From contig JAUCEF010000005.1 in NCBI GenBank assembly GCA_033558025.1, forward strand, positions 2,418,001 through 2,482,000: DNA of 64,000 nucleotides, written 5' to 3'. The first letter of the stretch is position 1. Every line of letters begins with the position of its first letter. Position numbers and translations under genes: made by a program. The notes below the pieces were generated by a model. It searched no databases and had not been told where the DNA came from. It saw only the letters and a list, made by a program, of their open reading frames with translations. Origin of the DNA: Phytophthora sp. 'mugwort'. Lineage: Eukaryota > Oomycota > Peronosporomycetes > Peronosporales > Peronosporaceae. This document shows positions 46,501 through 57,943 of this stretch, piece by piece.

Positions 46501-49500
46501 TTGGGAATTTCGATGAGTCAAATGACGAGGAGCGAGATGCCGAACGCGAGACACTGAAACGCAAATCTCGAGTTGCCCCGATCAATCAGTCATCGCGTCG
46601 TGAGTTATCATCCAGGCATGATTTGGAATATTGCTCGAGTACTCGGGAAAACGAGGAAAGCCGAAGTCGAACACGAAGTCGAAGTCTTTTTACAGCTGGA
46701 GGCAGTCGTCGTGAGGTCATTACACCCACTTCAAACATCTTTAACGACCACCTCCCAGCCTCCTCGCGTCACCGAAACTCTTCCTTTCTCTCAAATCGAC
46801 TGGTAGTACATCGCTCCTTGTTCTTCCTCGCGCTCGACAACCCGATTCGGATGACAGCCATGAAAATTCTTTTCCATCCTCAGTTCGACAACTTTTCGCT
46901 GGCTGTGATCATTGTCAGTACAATCGAGCTCGCCATCGACAATCCGCTTAGCCCCCCGGACAGTCTGTTTGCGAACATCCTTTCGTGGTTTGATTCGGGG
47001 TTGACCGTGCTGTTCATGGTCGAAGCGGTGATCAAGATCGTCGCGTATGGATTCATCTTGCACAAAGGAGCGTACCTCCGTAACAGTTGGAATGTGATGG
47101 ACTTTGTCATCACAGTGACGGCCGCGTTTTTCATGTTTCAGGGCAGCTCTCAGTTCAAATTCGTGAAGACGCTGCGGACATTTCGGGCGCTTCGTCCTCT
47201 ACGAATGATCAATCGTAACCCAGGTCTAAAGCTTGTGGTGAGCTCATTAATTGCCTCCATCCCGCAGATTGTGAACGTGATCATGGTCTGTTTGCTGGTG
47301 TTTATGATCTTCAGCATCCTTGCCGTCAACAATCTGAAAGGAACATTTTACAGCTGCCAGGGCGACGTTTTTGATGCTCTAACTTCCGTGCAGCAAGAAT
47401 TTGTTGTGGCGCCGCGAGCTTGGACCAATATGACGATGGAAGAACACAATTGGTTCAGCAATTCCTCTCAAGAAGTGCTGCAAAGCGTATTCTCTAGTAG
47501 CGAGAGTTTGACGTCTCGTGCCATTTGCAGCCTCTTAGGCGCAACGTGGACCAAGACAATTCCGCAAAATTTCGATAATGTAATTCACGGTATTCAAACA
47601 TTCTTTGAAATGACAACAACGGAAGGTTGGGTCACCATTATGCATACCAGCGTGGATGCCACGGACATTGACATGCAACCGATTAAAAACTACCGCGAGC
47701 GTTGGGCCTTTTTCTTTATCTCGTTCATCTTGGTGGGCACGTTCTTCGTCATGCAGCTTTTCGTGGGCGTTGTGATCGAAAACTTTAATAACATGAAGGA
47801 GAAACTGGATGGAACGTATTTGCTGTCTCATGTACAACGCGAATGGCTAAATATTAACGACGCGATGCTAAACCTCCGACCTGTGCGCAAACTCAAGACG
47901 CCGCTGCACATGACGCGACGCCTTCTATTTCGCATAGCGCTAAACCCGACGCTTGAAATCTCAATCATGGGCTGCGTGCTGTTAAATACCGTGTTCATGG
48001 CAATGGACTACTTTGGTGAAGAAGATCTATACGAAACGGGTTTGAACTACTTGAACTACTTTTTCTCAGCCATTTTTGCGCTTGAAGCTGCTGTGAAGAT
48101 CATTGGCTTGGGCAAGTATTACTGGAAAGAGCCCTGGAATGTATTTGACTTCACGGTTGTACTCGGCACTCTATTCGGCGTCATCTATCAAATCTTTGGT
48201 GGGAGCTCTGTCGGTGCCGCGGCGTCCACTGTGCGCAGCTTCCGGGTGGGGCGTCTTTTCCGGTTAGTGCATTCTGCGCCTTCATTGCGCCAGCTTTTCA
48301 ACACGTTGCTCATGACCTTACCATCGCTGGCCAATATCGGCGGTCTCCTTTTCTTAGTTTTCTTCATCTATGCCGCCATGGGGGTACAGTTGTTCGCAAA
48401 AATAAAATTTGGAGAGCTCATCACTTCGACAGCAAATTTCCAGTCATTGCTAGGAGCGATGATCACACTGGTAGTTTTCGTGGATTGTTTAGTTTACCCA
48501 ATGCTTGTCGTCCAAATTTAATTAACGAAACTGTTTTCCGTACTGTTTTGATCACTAGGTTCGCTGCGCTACCGGTGAAAGGTGGAACGATTTAATGTAC
48601 GAGCTTGCGAATCAAGAAGACTGCATGCCAGACCCACCCTATGCTGCCAATTCATGTGGAATCAGCAGTCAAGTAGACTGCGTGCCGCTAAAGGGGTGTG
48701 GCTCTCCAGTGGCTTTTGTCTATCTCTACAGCTTCACGCTTCTTGTTACGTTCATCCTTTTAAACATCTTCATCGCAGTGATTTTGGAGGGGTTCGCTAA
48801 AGAGAAAGATCGCGAAGATGGCGTCTTGCTTCCTCAACATGTACGTTTCAGCTGCGCATTATTTTCAGAACTTTCCACAGGAATACTTAGTGTTTTTTGT
48901 GTCTAGTATGAAGCCTTTGCGGGCAAATGGTCGGAGTTTGATCCGGAGGCAACAGGGTTCCTTGAATGGCATTTGTTGCCATCGTTTCTTGCCACATTGG
49001 AGCCTCCGATGGGATTGGGGGGGAATCTCAGGTCGGCGTCAAAAGATATCCAGGATTTTGTCGGTAAGATTTGCGCCTCTCACTGACTTGTTAGGATCCC
49101 CAACAACTAACTTTTCTACCTCGTGCAGCCTACCTCGACTTACCGATATTTCGCGGTAACAAAGTGTTTTTCAACGATGTTGCTCGACGAGTGGGGAAAT
49201 TTGTCATTGACGAGGTGAGTTTTTCGAATGCGCCGATTACAATGCTACCGGCAGTCATTTAAAAAAAAAACTGTCGAATATTTGTAGCTAAGCGGCCAGC
49301 AACTCGAAGCATTGCCGAAGTCTCTGAACCTAGAGAAGCGTTGGCGCAAGTACTTGGCTGGACGGAACATTCGCAACAACGACATCTCAGTTCACAGACT
49401 AAACCAGTTCAGTGCGGCCGTCCTCATTCATCGTTCGGTCAACGCGCTCGTATTCCGTGAAGAACTCAACGCCGGTGTTGAATTATTCGCTAAACGGTCC

Positions 49501-49545
49501 AAGCCCCGCGTCACGGCGCTCATGACAGTCACGGAGCAGAAATAA
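43568..49545 (+). CDS. Four-domain voltage-gated calcium channel alpha-1 subunit, 13 exons
   Basis: Exons 43568-43762, 43838-43918, 44019-44362, 44445-44536, 44605-45008, 45097-45278, 45365-45991, 46060-46300, 46365-48470, 48559-48840, 48907-49063, 49129-49214 and 49288-49545 give 1,684 aa in frame. Four six-segment repeats are visible. Pore-loop residues are Glu in all four (ITREGW, LTGENW, TTEGW, ATGERW): an EEEE filter, so Ca2+ selectivity is expected. S4 sensors are seen in I (LRIFRVLRPLR), II (GLRSFRLFALFKLAR), III (LRTFRALRPLR) and IV (TVRSFRVGRLFRLV). After IVS6 lies the EF-like region (WSEFDPEATGFLEW, FNDVARRVGKFV) of Cav alpha-1 subunits. Acting at the plasma or flagellar membrane, it would pass Ca2+ on depolarisation. 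The start upstream of repeat I is the first good ATG; a longer N-terminus is possible. Confidence 0.93.
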
Positions 49546-49716
49546 CCTCAAACAGTAACTGTTTAGTTCTGCTACCAAGCGCGATTGTCTCGGGGGATTC
49601 CACCAACAAAATGACTGAAGAGCGAGCGGCGGTACCCGAATTAGCTATCGAAACGGACTTTTAGCACCAGCCCCGACACTCCGTAAAGCAAAAAGAGACC
49701 TTGTTGGCGAACAACA

Positions 49717-51871
49717 ATGAACCGAGGGCTGAATTTCCGGAGGAAAACGGTGTCGGAGCGGCCACTGCGTACGCGCAGTGTTATCGCTCCAATGAACACT
49801 AGGAAAGTGGACGATATTCGTCGTCAGAGTATTGCCCATGAGGAGCAAGAAGACCAGGATGAGCACGTTCCACATCCGCTATCCTCAGACAAGAGAGGCT
49901 GGTCTTACTTCATGCAGCGCAACTCCGTGCTCCGAACCTACCAGAAGCGGCTTGTTTTCAATAGCGATCTCAAAGTTGCCACACTCGAGTTTGCCATTAT
50001 GTTTCTATCAGTGGCACAGCTACAAGGATCATACAGCTCTTCATATTGGGCAAGTATGTGTATGAATGCAATAGAGTTCAATTCAAGTGCTAACTGATCG
50101 TATCGTGTCTTGGTCGTCGTCAACAGCGTGAGAAACGCGCATGCTCCAACCGACCTGGCTGCATCGATACACTTCCTGATACTTCATTTGCAATGGCGAA
50201 TGTGATTCGAGTTATCCTTGCTGCTGTAGGCTTGGTACGGCTGTGCATCCGCTTCAATCAACTTTCAAAGGCAAAATGCCACACGATGCCTACAACTTGC
50301 GGTAAACTGGTAAGTTTGGTTTAAATAGTGACAGCAAAATGCTGGTACAGACGGCTTATCATTTCGAACCATTGCCAAAATCTAGGAATGCCTACTTCAG
50401 TATGGGCTGGAAGTGGCTTACACTGTCATCTTTCCGTACCCGGGCCTTGAAACTTTGTTTCCAGCCTTGCGTGGTGACAGTTTCGTGGTGCTGAGTATGT
50501 CAGTATTCTTACGGACGACGATCTGGGGGCAATGGCTCTACTATCCGTACCCGGTCCGACAGAAGGAAAAGGTGGCTAGCTTTAGTGGTAACCTCGGTAC
50601 GTCTTGGGTTATTATCCCTCTCAGTTTCAGATTTCTTGATGACGTTGGTGTCTTTAATCAATGTTGCAGAATTCAGCTACCGGCAGTTCGTGATCAAGAA
50701 AGTGCTAGACGATACCCCTCTCAGTAAGCTCATAACGTTCTATTCAGTGCTTGGGGCGGCAGTAGCCTATTTGCTTCATGTCATGGAGACTATCAAAGGC
50801 CAATGCTCATGGGAGGATGATCACGCTCAAAGTGTACGAAGTGAAGACGCAATCTGCTACGAGTTGGGCATTTCCGATTCGCTCTGGATGGTTTTCATGA
50901 CGTTTCTCTCCATTGGGTAAGTCCCATGTAGTTGTATTTATCCACAGCCTATTTATTGGGCCTTCGTCAAAGATTGACACAACAATCGTGATCATTTCGT
51001 GCGCTTTAGGTATGGAGATGTATCTCCAAAGACTGGACGGGGGCGAGCCATTGTGGGCATCAGCGCGTGCGTTGCCGTGATGCTGGACGCTATGTTCTTC
51101 TCGATTATCATGAACAAGTTTACGTTTTCCATGATGGAAGCACGGGTACACGCGTTCCTCCACCGAATGGGGCTTTATAACAAGAAAGAGGTCAGCGCTG
51201 TCTTGGCGGTGCAGGCTACCTTTCGTTACAACAAGTCGTACAAGCACTCGTTAATCTGGCACCAAGAGCGAGGCTCCAACCTCTTCTACCGGCCTCTTTC
51301 GGACGTAAGTTAGCGTTCACAACGCTGAATTGGCATCCTATGCTAACTTGTGTGTGCAAAATGTATGTAGCGTCTACCGAACGAGGTCAAGAAGAAGCTC
51401 TACGCTTCCCGCTTTCAAAAGAGTATCAAGCAAATCATCAAGTACAACATGGATGGCGATCCGCTCAATGCATTCGCCAAGCATGTCGAAGTCATTACCG
51501 CAGCTCTTGGAGCTACATTTGTCGACATGATTCGGCTCAAGAAAATGTACCATCGCCGAATTCGCGTGCTCGAGCAACGAAGACAACAGGCGAATCAACG
51601 AGCAAGAAGCTTTCGCATGACTTCAGCTGGACGTCCGACGACGGCTCTTTCGAATGTGGAAAAGCACAACCGGTTTCTGTGTGCACAGACGGAGACGCGA
51701 CAAATTGACTCAGTCAAGGGATCTACCATTCCGAGTGCTCCTGTTGACTCCTCGGGTGGTGTAAGTACTGCCTGGGGTGATGAGATGCAGCGTAAGTGTG
51801 AGGCTACGATGCGTCTACTGAAGAAAATCGAGACAAACGTGAAAGGTATTCAGCGTACTCGACCTTGGTAA
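49717..51871 (+). CDS. SK-like Ca2+-activated potassium channel, 6 exons
   Basis: Exons 49717-50049, 50127-50309, 50386-50596, 50670-50916, 51010-51304 and 51371-51871 give 589 aa. The first intron is GC-AG (GCAAGT donor). The pore and filter SLWMVFMTFLSIGYGDVSPKTGRGRA closely follow SK (KCNN) channels. S1 (LKVATLEFAIMFLSVAQ) precedes the later membrane segments. After S6, the stretch with ARVHAFLHRMGL, VSAVLAVQATFRYNKSYKH and a following coiled coil corresponds to the calmodulin-binding cytoplasmic tail. It would repolarise the membrane after Ca2+ entry. It lies 171 bp downstream of the Ca2+ channel in the same orientation, so paired function is an inference from position. Confidence 0.9.
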
Positions 51872-51966
51872 ACAATACACTAAAATCATGAGATACATTC
51901 ATTTTCTTAAGCTCGTTAGCTTAATAAAGCAAATATGTAGGCATCGTGTAAGCGAGAGAGAGAGAT

Positions 51967-52143
51967 TTATCTCCAGCTTTCAGCAAGAAGTTGCTCAAAG
52001 TGTGCATCGTGTGCCACCACCATCGAAATATCCGAGTACACTTCCATAAAGTCACGACGCGAAACTTCAGTATTCGTATCCTGTTGCCAAATATGCCACA
52101 AAATATTTTCACAGATTTAGCACCATACTATCCACATAAAACA

Positions 52144-52176
<33 letters not shown>

Positions 52177-53592
52177 CTGCTTCGGCCAGAGGTTTCGGTA
52201 CGTTGCAGCAGCATCGTTCAGCGAGAGTTGTTGTGCCCCAACTCGCGAGTCAATGGACGGGTCGTACGCTCCACAAATGGCAGCAAGCGTGAGTTTTCCA
52301 TCAGGAAGTTGCTCTTTCAGTCGATCATAAGCTGCGTCGATGAGTGCTCGACGATTTCCCGCAACTGGAACACGAAGCGCCTTGATCAGTTCCGCAAGCG
52401 GGAAAAACCCAGCTTTACGCGTGTCAAACTTGTCGAAAAGCAGCTCGAGGTGTTCATCGCGCAGAGGCAGTCGACTGTATTGTTGACGGATCACCCACTT
52501 GGCCTCGTCGTGATTGAGATGTTCCGTTCCTTTTGTATCAAGACGGGAAAGAGCGGCAAGGAACTCTCGGAACGTGTACAAACTCTCTGCAGCAAGACAG
52601 CGCTGCAGGACGTCGATAACGGATGCCGCACTAGCAAACCGAGGCAATACGCGATCATCCTGAGCTTCTTGTGCCGATGGGGCAAGTACAAACGTCCAAG
52701 TGTTTCCAGCCACATTGAGATGTCCTTCTGTATCAGGCGTACGCGTGCCCTCAATTTCAGCCGCAAGGTGGTGTCGTTTGCCAGCGCCTCTGACTGAATG
52801 CGTACAAACCTCCAGCTCCACACCAAAATCCGTGGGCTGCTTGCTGCCGCTACTTACAAGTAGCGCCTGTCCCGTCATTTTGTGCACGATGGCAATTCGG
52901 TCTCCCGCCACAATTTGTTGACCAGCAGCGAGTAATTTCTCCGTACCAGCCAAATCCGCCTTGACACAGACCCAAAGAGCACTGCTATCTGCCCCAGCAC
53001 TGACCCATACACGCTGCTTGTATGTGATGGGACTCATAGATTGTTCGGTCTTCAGACCCGACTTGAGGAATAGAGGAGGTCTAAGCAGAACACTCGTTTC
53101 GTCCACGAGTAGAGCCTCATTGCACATGATCAGGAACGGTTCGTCGTAACGCAGAGGCTCGCCACGAGTCTTAAAGTTAAAGCCGTCACCTCGAGCGACT
53201 GCCGCTTTCCACGCCTGTGGTGACACGAGGCGGAACGTGTTGCGAGACACAGGAGCGTTCGACGACGTGGCTGTGACGAGATACTCGTCCGAGCCGATCG
53301 ATGGCGTCTCTTCGAAGATGTTGCAGGCCACCAACGCGTCCGTCTGGACGTGAGCCAGCGCCACAGCTTGGTTCATGCAGAGACAACCGTCCGCATCGAA
53401 CGAACGCGGCGCCTTCTGGTCCAAAAATGCCGCCTTGAGCGTGTGCGTAGCCAGCAGCGATCCTTGAGCCTTACGTAGCGTAAACTCCTTCATCCTCGCC
53501 TCTTCCAGCATCAAATCTTCATTCCAATTGCCAATGCGAGTACTAGGCGCATACCGTCCGGCACCGACAAGTTGCTGAGGCGTGAACTGCAT
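51967..53592 (-). CDS. CFAP161 flagellar protein fused to calcyphosin-like EF-hand tail, 2 exons
   Basis: CFAP161 is a microtubule inner protein of ciliary doublets. Exons 53592-52177 and 52080-51967 give 509 aa, against about 300 in animal CFAP161. The N-terminal part has the family start RIGNWNEDLMLEEARMKEFT and later NTFRLVSP and GNTWTFVL motifs. From about residue 345 onward it carries EF-hand-like repeats (LDTKGTEHLNHDEAKWVI; FDTRKAGFFPLAELIKAL). The short last exon (SRRDFMEVYSDISMVVAHDAHFEQLLAESWR, given here as pieces) matches the end of calcyphosin-type proteins. Several loop positions lack acidic residues, so Ca2+ binding may be weak. The donor of the only intron lies directly at a (GT)n tract. 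Confidence 0.9.
52141..52176. repeat. CA/GT microsatellite in the CFAP161 intron
   Basis: An almost pure CA run of about 36 bp on the plus strand, with one CAT interruption. On the coding strand it is GTGTGT starting exactly at the 5' splice site of the intron 52176-52081. Confidence 0.9.
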
Positions 53593-53727
53593 GCTGAACT
53601 ATAAGTATCGACCTGTCAAGAAATGACGAAGAATCCTAATGACTTAAGACGTCGAGCGAGAGTCGTTCGTTACCAGGTCAGACCAGCAGTCGTGACTCTC
53701 TGCAGTAGTCCCCCCTCTTCAACGGCC

Positions 53728-54141
53728 ATGCACGTCAACAAGATCTCCGTTATCTTGTGGGTTTGCGTCGTTCAGTCGGCATCCGCTGCATCAGTCATGT
53801 ACACGGCCACCACAACGACCACCACCACTTCGACTGTCACGTATCCGAGCTTAGTCGAGTGTGTATGCAATACGACGCTAGCGTCTTCAGCTGTGGTCAC
53901 AACCTCGACGACGTCTTCCAGCCAGACGCAAAAGTACGCGCTTCCGAGCTGTTTAGAAGACGTCTTTGCCGAGACGGGCATCCGCTGGTACTTGAACGGT
54001 CCGTTGCTGTCTGGAATCACATATTGGCGTGATGATCCACCAAAAGACTATTCGACCGGACGAGCTGCACAGCGGCTTCTTCGACTTGGGTATCGCTGCT
54101 ATCGGGTGCAGCTCTATGACTCCTCTGACCCGTATTACTGA
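53728..54141 (+). CDS. Small secreted Thr-rich protein, unknown function
   Basis: The frame from the ATG at 53728 gives 137 aa with a clear signal peptide (MHVNKISVILWVCVVQSASA). A Thr-rich stretch follows (TATTTTTTTSTVTYP), then four Cys in the mature part (ECVCN, LPSCL, GYRCY) and a basic/Tyr-rich end. The frame is open further upstream, but the signal peptide decides the start. No RxLR or LxLFLAK host-targeting motif is visible. It could be a wall-associated or apoplastic protein. It begins 135 bp from the divergent CFAP161 start, and its stop is 66 bp from the convergent HEATR3 stop. Confidence 0.7.
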   Translation: MHVNKISVILWVCVVQSASAASVMYTATTTTTTTSTVTYPSLVECVCNTTLASSAVVTTSTTSSSQTQKYALPSCLEDVFAETGIRWYLNGPLLSGITYWRDDPPKDYSTGRAAQRLLRLGYRCYRVQLYDSSDPYY

Positions 54142-54207
54142 GCGGGAGACAGCAAAACAAATGGAGAAGACAGTAATAAACAGAATAAAAGCTTACGGAT
54201 AGTGCGA

Positions 54208-56254
54208 TTACAGGTGCTTCTTCTTGTACTTGATGAAGCGTAGCAGGTTCAAACGCGTCTCCTTCACGTGGGCCACGAGAGCACGATCTAAGTGTTTCTG
54301 CTCTGCCCTCAGTTTCGCTTTCAACGCACTGGAAGTGCGTTCCAGTGCGCTCAAAAAGTGAAGCGCACGGAACGTGTCATCGAATTCTTCGTCGACGTAC
54401 ACATCAAAGATGGCGTTAAGCGTCTCGGCCACCACTTCGAGGCTCGAGTCCTCGAGTCGTGATACCAATGCACGACCGACTGCCTCCTTCTCAGCTGGAC
54501 TGGAGCAGCGCTTGCCCACACAGCCGATCATACCGATACCATTCAGTCGAGACTCGGCAGAGCGGCCCTGAGCCGCGCACTTCAGGATCAGCTGAGCATC
54601 CTCAGCGACAATAGCCAGCTGATGGTTCTCAGAGCTGCCGCGACGCAAAGCCGACAGCATCGCCGCCGTCACGGCGACTTCCAGATCGTTAATCGCACTG
54701 CTCTCCAGTGCGAAATCCGTGCGGGTAGCGGAAGCGGCTTCAGCCTCGGAATTGACGTTTCCGTACAGCACGCACAAGTTGCGGAAGATCTGAGCCACCA
54801 CTTCTTCTCCGATTACTTCCCACGACACGCTCAGCAGGAGGTTGTTAACGGCATTGCAGACACGAATTCGCATCTTCTCGAAATCCTTCACTGTAACAAG
54901 GGACAGACAGGAATAAGTTAATCAATGCAGTGCAGCACAACACAACACACAATGTGGCTGTACCGATAGGCTTCGAAGAAAGCTCCGGGATCGACACGAG
55001 ACCCTGCAAGATGGTCACACAAAGCGGGAACACGCGGCTGGTTTCCAGAGGCTTCGACACGGGGTTGCTGGTGCCACCGATCGCGCCATCCGTGTCCATG
55101 TGCGACGTCGCGTACTCCTCCATGGCGTCTTCGTCGTCACTAGCCCACTCGCCTTCGTCATCGTTCTCATCTCCAGACGCAGCCATCTGAGCGACCAGCT
55201 CCAGCGCTAACGTCAACGTATGGACACTATCACGCCACGTGCGGGCCTTTAGCTGCGCGGCAGTGATCTTCTGCTCCTCATCTGTCGTCAGCGTGTCGTC
55301 GTCCACGTTCTCGTCCTGCAGTAGGGATTTCTGCGAGAGCTCGTAGTTTTCTGACGCCTGTTGCGCCATCTGCACCACATTTACCGCATCGAACGCGAGC
55401 GCCGCCTCCAGTACGGGCACCATACGTGCCACATTGTCCTCCACCTGCATGATCGTCTGGAGGTTCATGGCGATACCCACCGCTTCCAGTCGCCCCTGTA
55501 GCGATAGTTGATCCGCTGGGGCCTGAATGAGTGAGCCGATCGTCTGTTGGTAGGCCGCGTTGGCTCCAATGACTTCGTTGAGCTGCGCGTTGCCCTCTGT
55601 GATGAGCAGCAGCAGCTTAAGCGTCTCGAGATGAAGCGCCGTGCGTGTGCGCCCCTGTGCTGCGATCTTAAAGATCGGTGGCAGTAGTTCGCCCTGCGTC
55701 AGCTCGTTAATGGCGGCCTGGCAACTCTCGCACAGGTTGCCGAGCAGCGCGACGGCCTGTTCCAGCAGTTGCACGGCGCGCAGGTCGTCACTGCCGTTAA
55801 GCACGGCGTCCGTGGCGTTCTCCGTGATGACTTTAACCAGCGGCGTGACGACGTTTTGTGTGGTCATGACCTCGCACAGCTCCAGGCCGCCGGTCACGCT
55901 CATGTTGCGCAGCGCGCCGAGCGCGTGCTGACGGACCATGGGCAGCGGGTCCACGACGCGCGGGATGAGCTTCTTGAGCAGACCAGCGTCCACCATGCGC
56001 TGCAGCTTGCGGCGGCTCTTGGCCTCGGCCTCGTCGCTCTCCACGTCGCCAAACATGGTGGCGAGAGCCACGCACGTGGCCTCCCGCACGGCGCCCTGGA
56101 TGTCCACGAGGCCCTTAAACAGCTGCGCCTCATCTGCCGCCACAATGCTCAAATCCATCGCCTGCAACTCTTCTATCTCCGCGGTGGATGGGCCTCCCGT
56201 CGGCGGCGCGCGCTTCTTGTGACTGATGGAGCGGAGCTTCTTGGCCTTCCCCAT
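54208..56254 (-). CDS. HEATR3: HEAT/Armadillo repeat protein HEATR3 / Syo1, 2 exons
   Basis: HEATR3 (fungal Syo1) escorts ribosomal proteins RPL5 and RPL11 into the nucleus for 5S RNP assembly. Exons 56254-54964 and 54890-54208 give 657 aa. The N-terminus is basic (MGKAKKLRSISHKKR). Next come armadillo/HEAT helices with VRQHALGALRNMSVTGGLELCEVM, which closely follows the family core, and VALLGNLCESCQ. An acidic insertion (about 370-400, DENDDEGEWASDDEDAME) is also a family trait. The C-terminal part has VVAETLNAIFDVYVDE and ends in a basic KETRLNLLRFIKYKKKHL. It starts 272 bp from the divergent GCAT gene. Confidence 0.92.
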
Positions 56255-56494
56255 GGTGCTGGCGAGTTGCTATAGTGTGTACGCACGCACCAGCCAACCA
56301 AAGGTGATGCATGTCAAACTGTCGAATAATGTGCACCACATTAAATAACGATAAAAATGCATTTATATAATTGTGCAATTATATTGTGTTGTGAAACAAA
56401 CGTTTTGGTTATTTTTTCGGCGATCTATCTTCAAGGATAGGCTTAATTTAGTTAGATGCGCTTCGTGGCATCCAATCTGCATTTTCGGGGTCAC

Positions 56495-56508
56495 TCACTC
56501 CTCAAGTT
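56495..56508 (+). promoter_or_regulatory. Candidate oomycete initiator of GCAT
   Basis: TCACTCCTCAAGTT (YCAYTYY core with following CAaTT-like element) lies about 20-30 bp upstream of the start codon at 56527. Confidence 0.5.
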
Positions 56509-56526
56509 ACCGTGTCCTGCCACCAA

Positions 56527-56704
56527 ATGCTGCCGTCCCGCCTGTCGTCCGCTCTGTGCCGCTGCGCCTCCACCTCTGCACGCAATAGCTTCGTGGACCG
56601 CCTGCGCAACGAGCTGGTGGAGATCGAAGCCGCCGGCACGTTCAAGCACGAGCGAGTGATCGCGTCCCCGCAAGGCGCGGAGATCTCGGTCAATGGCGAC
56701 GCCG

Positions 56705-56739
<35 letters not shown>

Positions 56740-57930
56740 AGCAACCACCCGGCGGTGGAGAAGGCGGCGGCCGACACGTTGAAAGAACGCGGCTTCGGCC
56801 TCAGCTCTGTGCGCTTCATCTGCGGCACCCAGGACATCCACAAGAAGCTTGAAGCCGCCATCTCGGCCTTCCACGGCACCGAGGATACCATCCTCTACCC
56901 ATCGTGCTTCGACGCTAATGCTGGACTGTTCGAGGCTGTGCTCAACAAGGAAGATGCTATCCTCACCGACGAGCTCAACCACGCCAGCATCATCGACGGC
57001 ATCCGCCTCTGTAAGGCCGAGCGTCACCGCTTCAAGCACATGGACACGAAGGACCTGGAGCAGAAACTTCAGGACACGCAGCACTGCCGCACGCGTCTGA
57101 TCGCCACGGATGGCGTCTTCAGCATGGATGGCGATGTGGCTCCGCTGCAGGAGATCGCGGCGCTGGCCGAGCAGTACGACGCCCAGCTCTTCGTTGACGA
57201 GTGCCACGCCACTGGTTTCTTCGGACCGACGGGACGCGGCAGTGACGAGTATTGCGGCGTGAGTGGTAAGGTGGATGTGATCAACTCGACGCTGGGCAAA
57301 GCTCTGGGCGGCAGCACAGGCGGATACACTACGGGTCGCAAGGAGGTCGTGGACATCCTGCGTCAGCGCTCGCGTCCGTACCTCTTCTCCAACTCGCTAG
57401 GTCCGTCTGTGGTCGGCGCGTCGCTCAAGGTTTTTGAGATGCTCACCGAGTCGTCCGAGTTCGTCGACAAGATCCGTGCCAATACGCACCACTTCCGCGA
57501 CCGTATGACTGCTGCAGGCTTCACGCTCAAGGGATCTCGGTACGTTGCTACTGCTTTCACTCATGAGGTTATTGTCGAGTATCAATTCTGAAGTAATTAT
57601 TGGTGGTGACACATCTGCAGTGATCACCCAATTGCGCCTGTGATGCTCGGCGATGCTCGTCTTGCGTCTGACTTGGCTAACGACATGCTCAAGCGCGGCA
57701 TTTACGTCATTGGCTTCAGCTACCCGGTACGGGATATCTATGCCCGCGAGTACTTCGCGTAAGACGCCACTAATCATCTTTCGCTTGTGTTCGCATTGCA
57801 CCTACAGGTTGTGCCCAAGGGTCAGGCGCGTATCCGCGTGCAGCTGTCGGCAGCTCACAGCATCGAGGACGTCGACAAGGCCGTGGACGCCTTCATCGAG
57901 TGCGGCAAGGCACGCGGTGTCATCAACTAG
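56527..57930 (+). CDS. GCAT: Glycine C-acetyltransferase (2-amino-3-ketobutyrate CoA ligase), mitochondrial, 3 exons
   Basis: This cleaves 2-amino-3-oxobutyrate with CoA to glycine and acetyl-CoA, in threonine degradation with threonine dehydrogenase. Exons 56527-57539, 57621-57726 and 57808-57930 give 413 aa. The N-terminus ([20 protein letters not shown]) looks like a mitochondrial transit peptide. Alpha-oxoamine synthase hallmarks are [52 protein letters not shown], and the PLP lysine in [13 protein letters not shown]. The last exon gives the C-terminal [12 protein letters not shown] motif. An upstream in-frame ATG is five codons away; 56527 follows the initiator. Confidence 0.95.
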
Positions 57931-57943
57931 AGTGCGTCTTGAA

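Noticed and set aside
52117..52176. Val-Cys repeat C-terminus of the CFAP161 frame
   Set aside because: It is intronic GT microsatellite read as codons. Splicing gives a calcyphosin-like ending.
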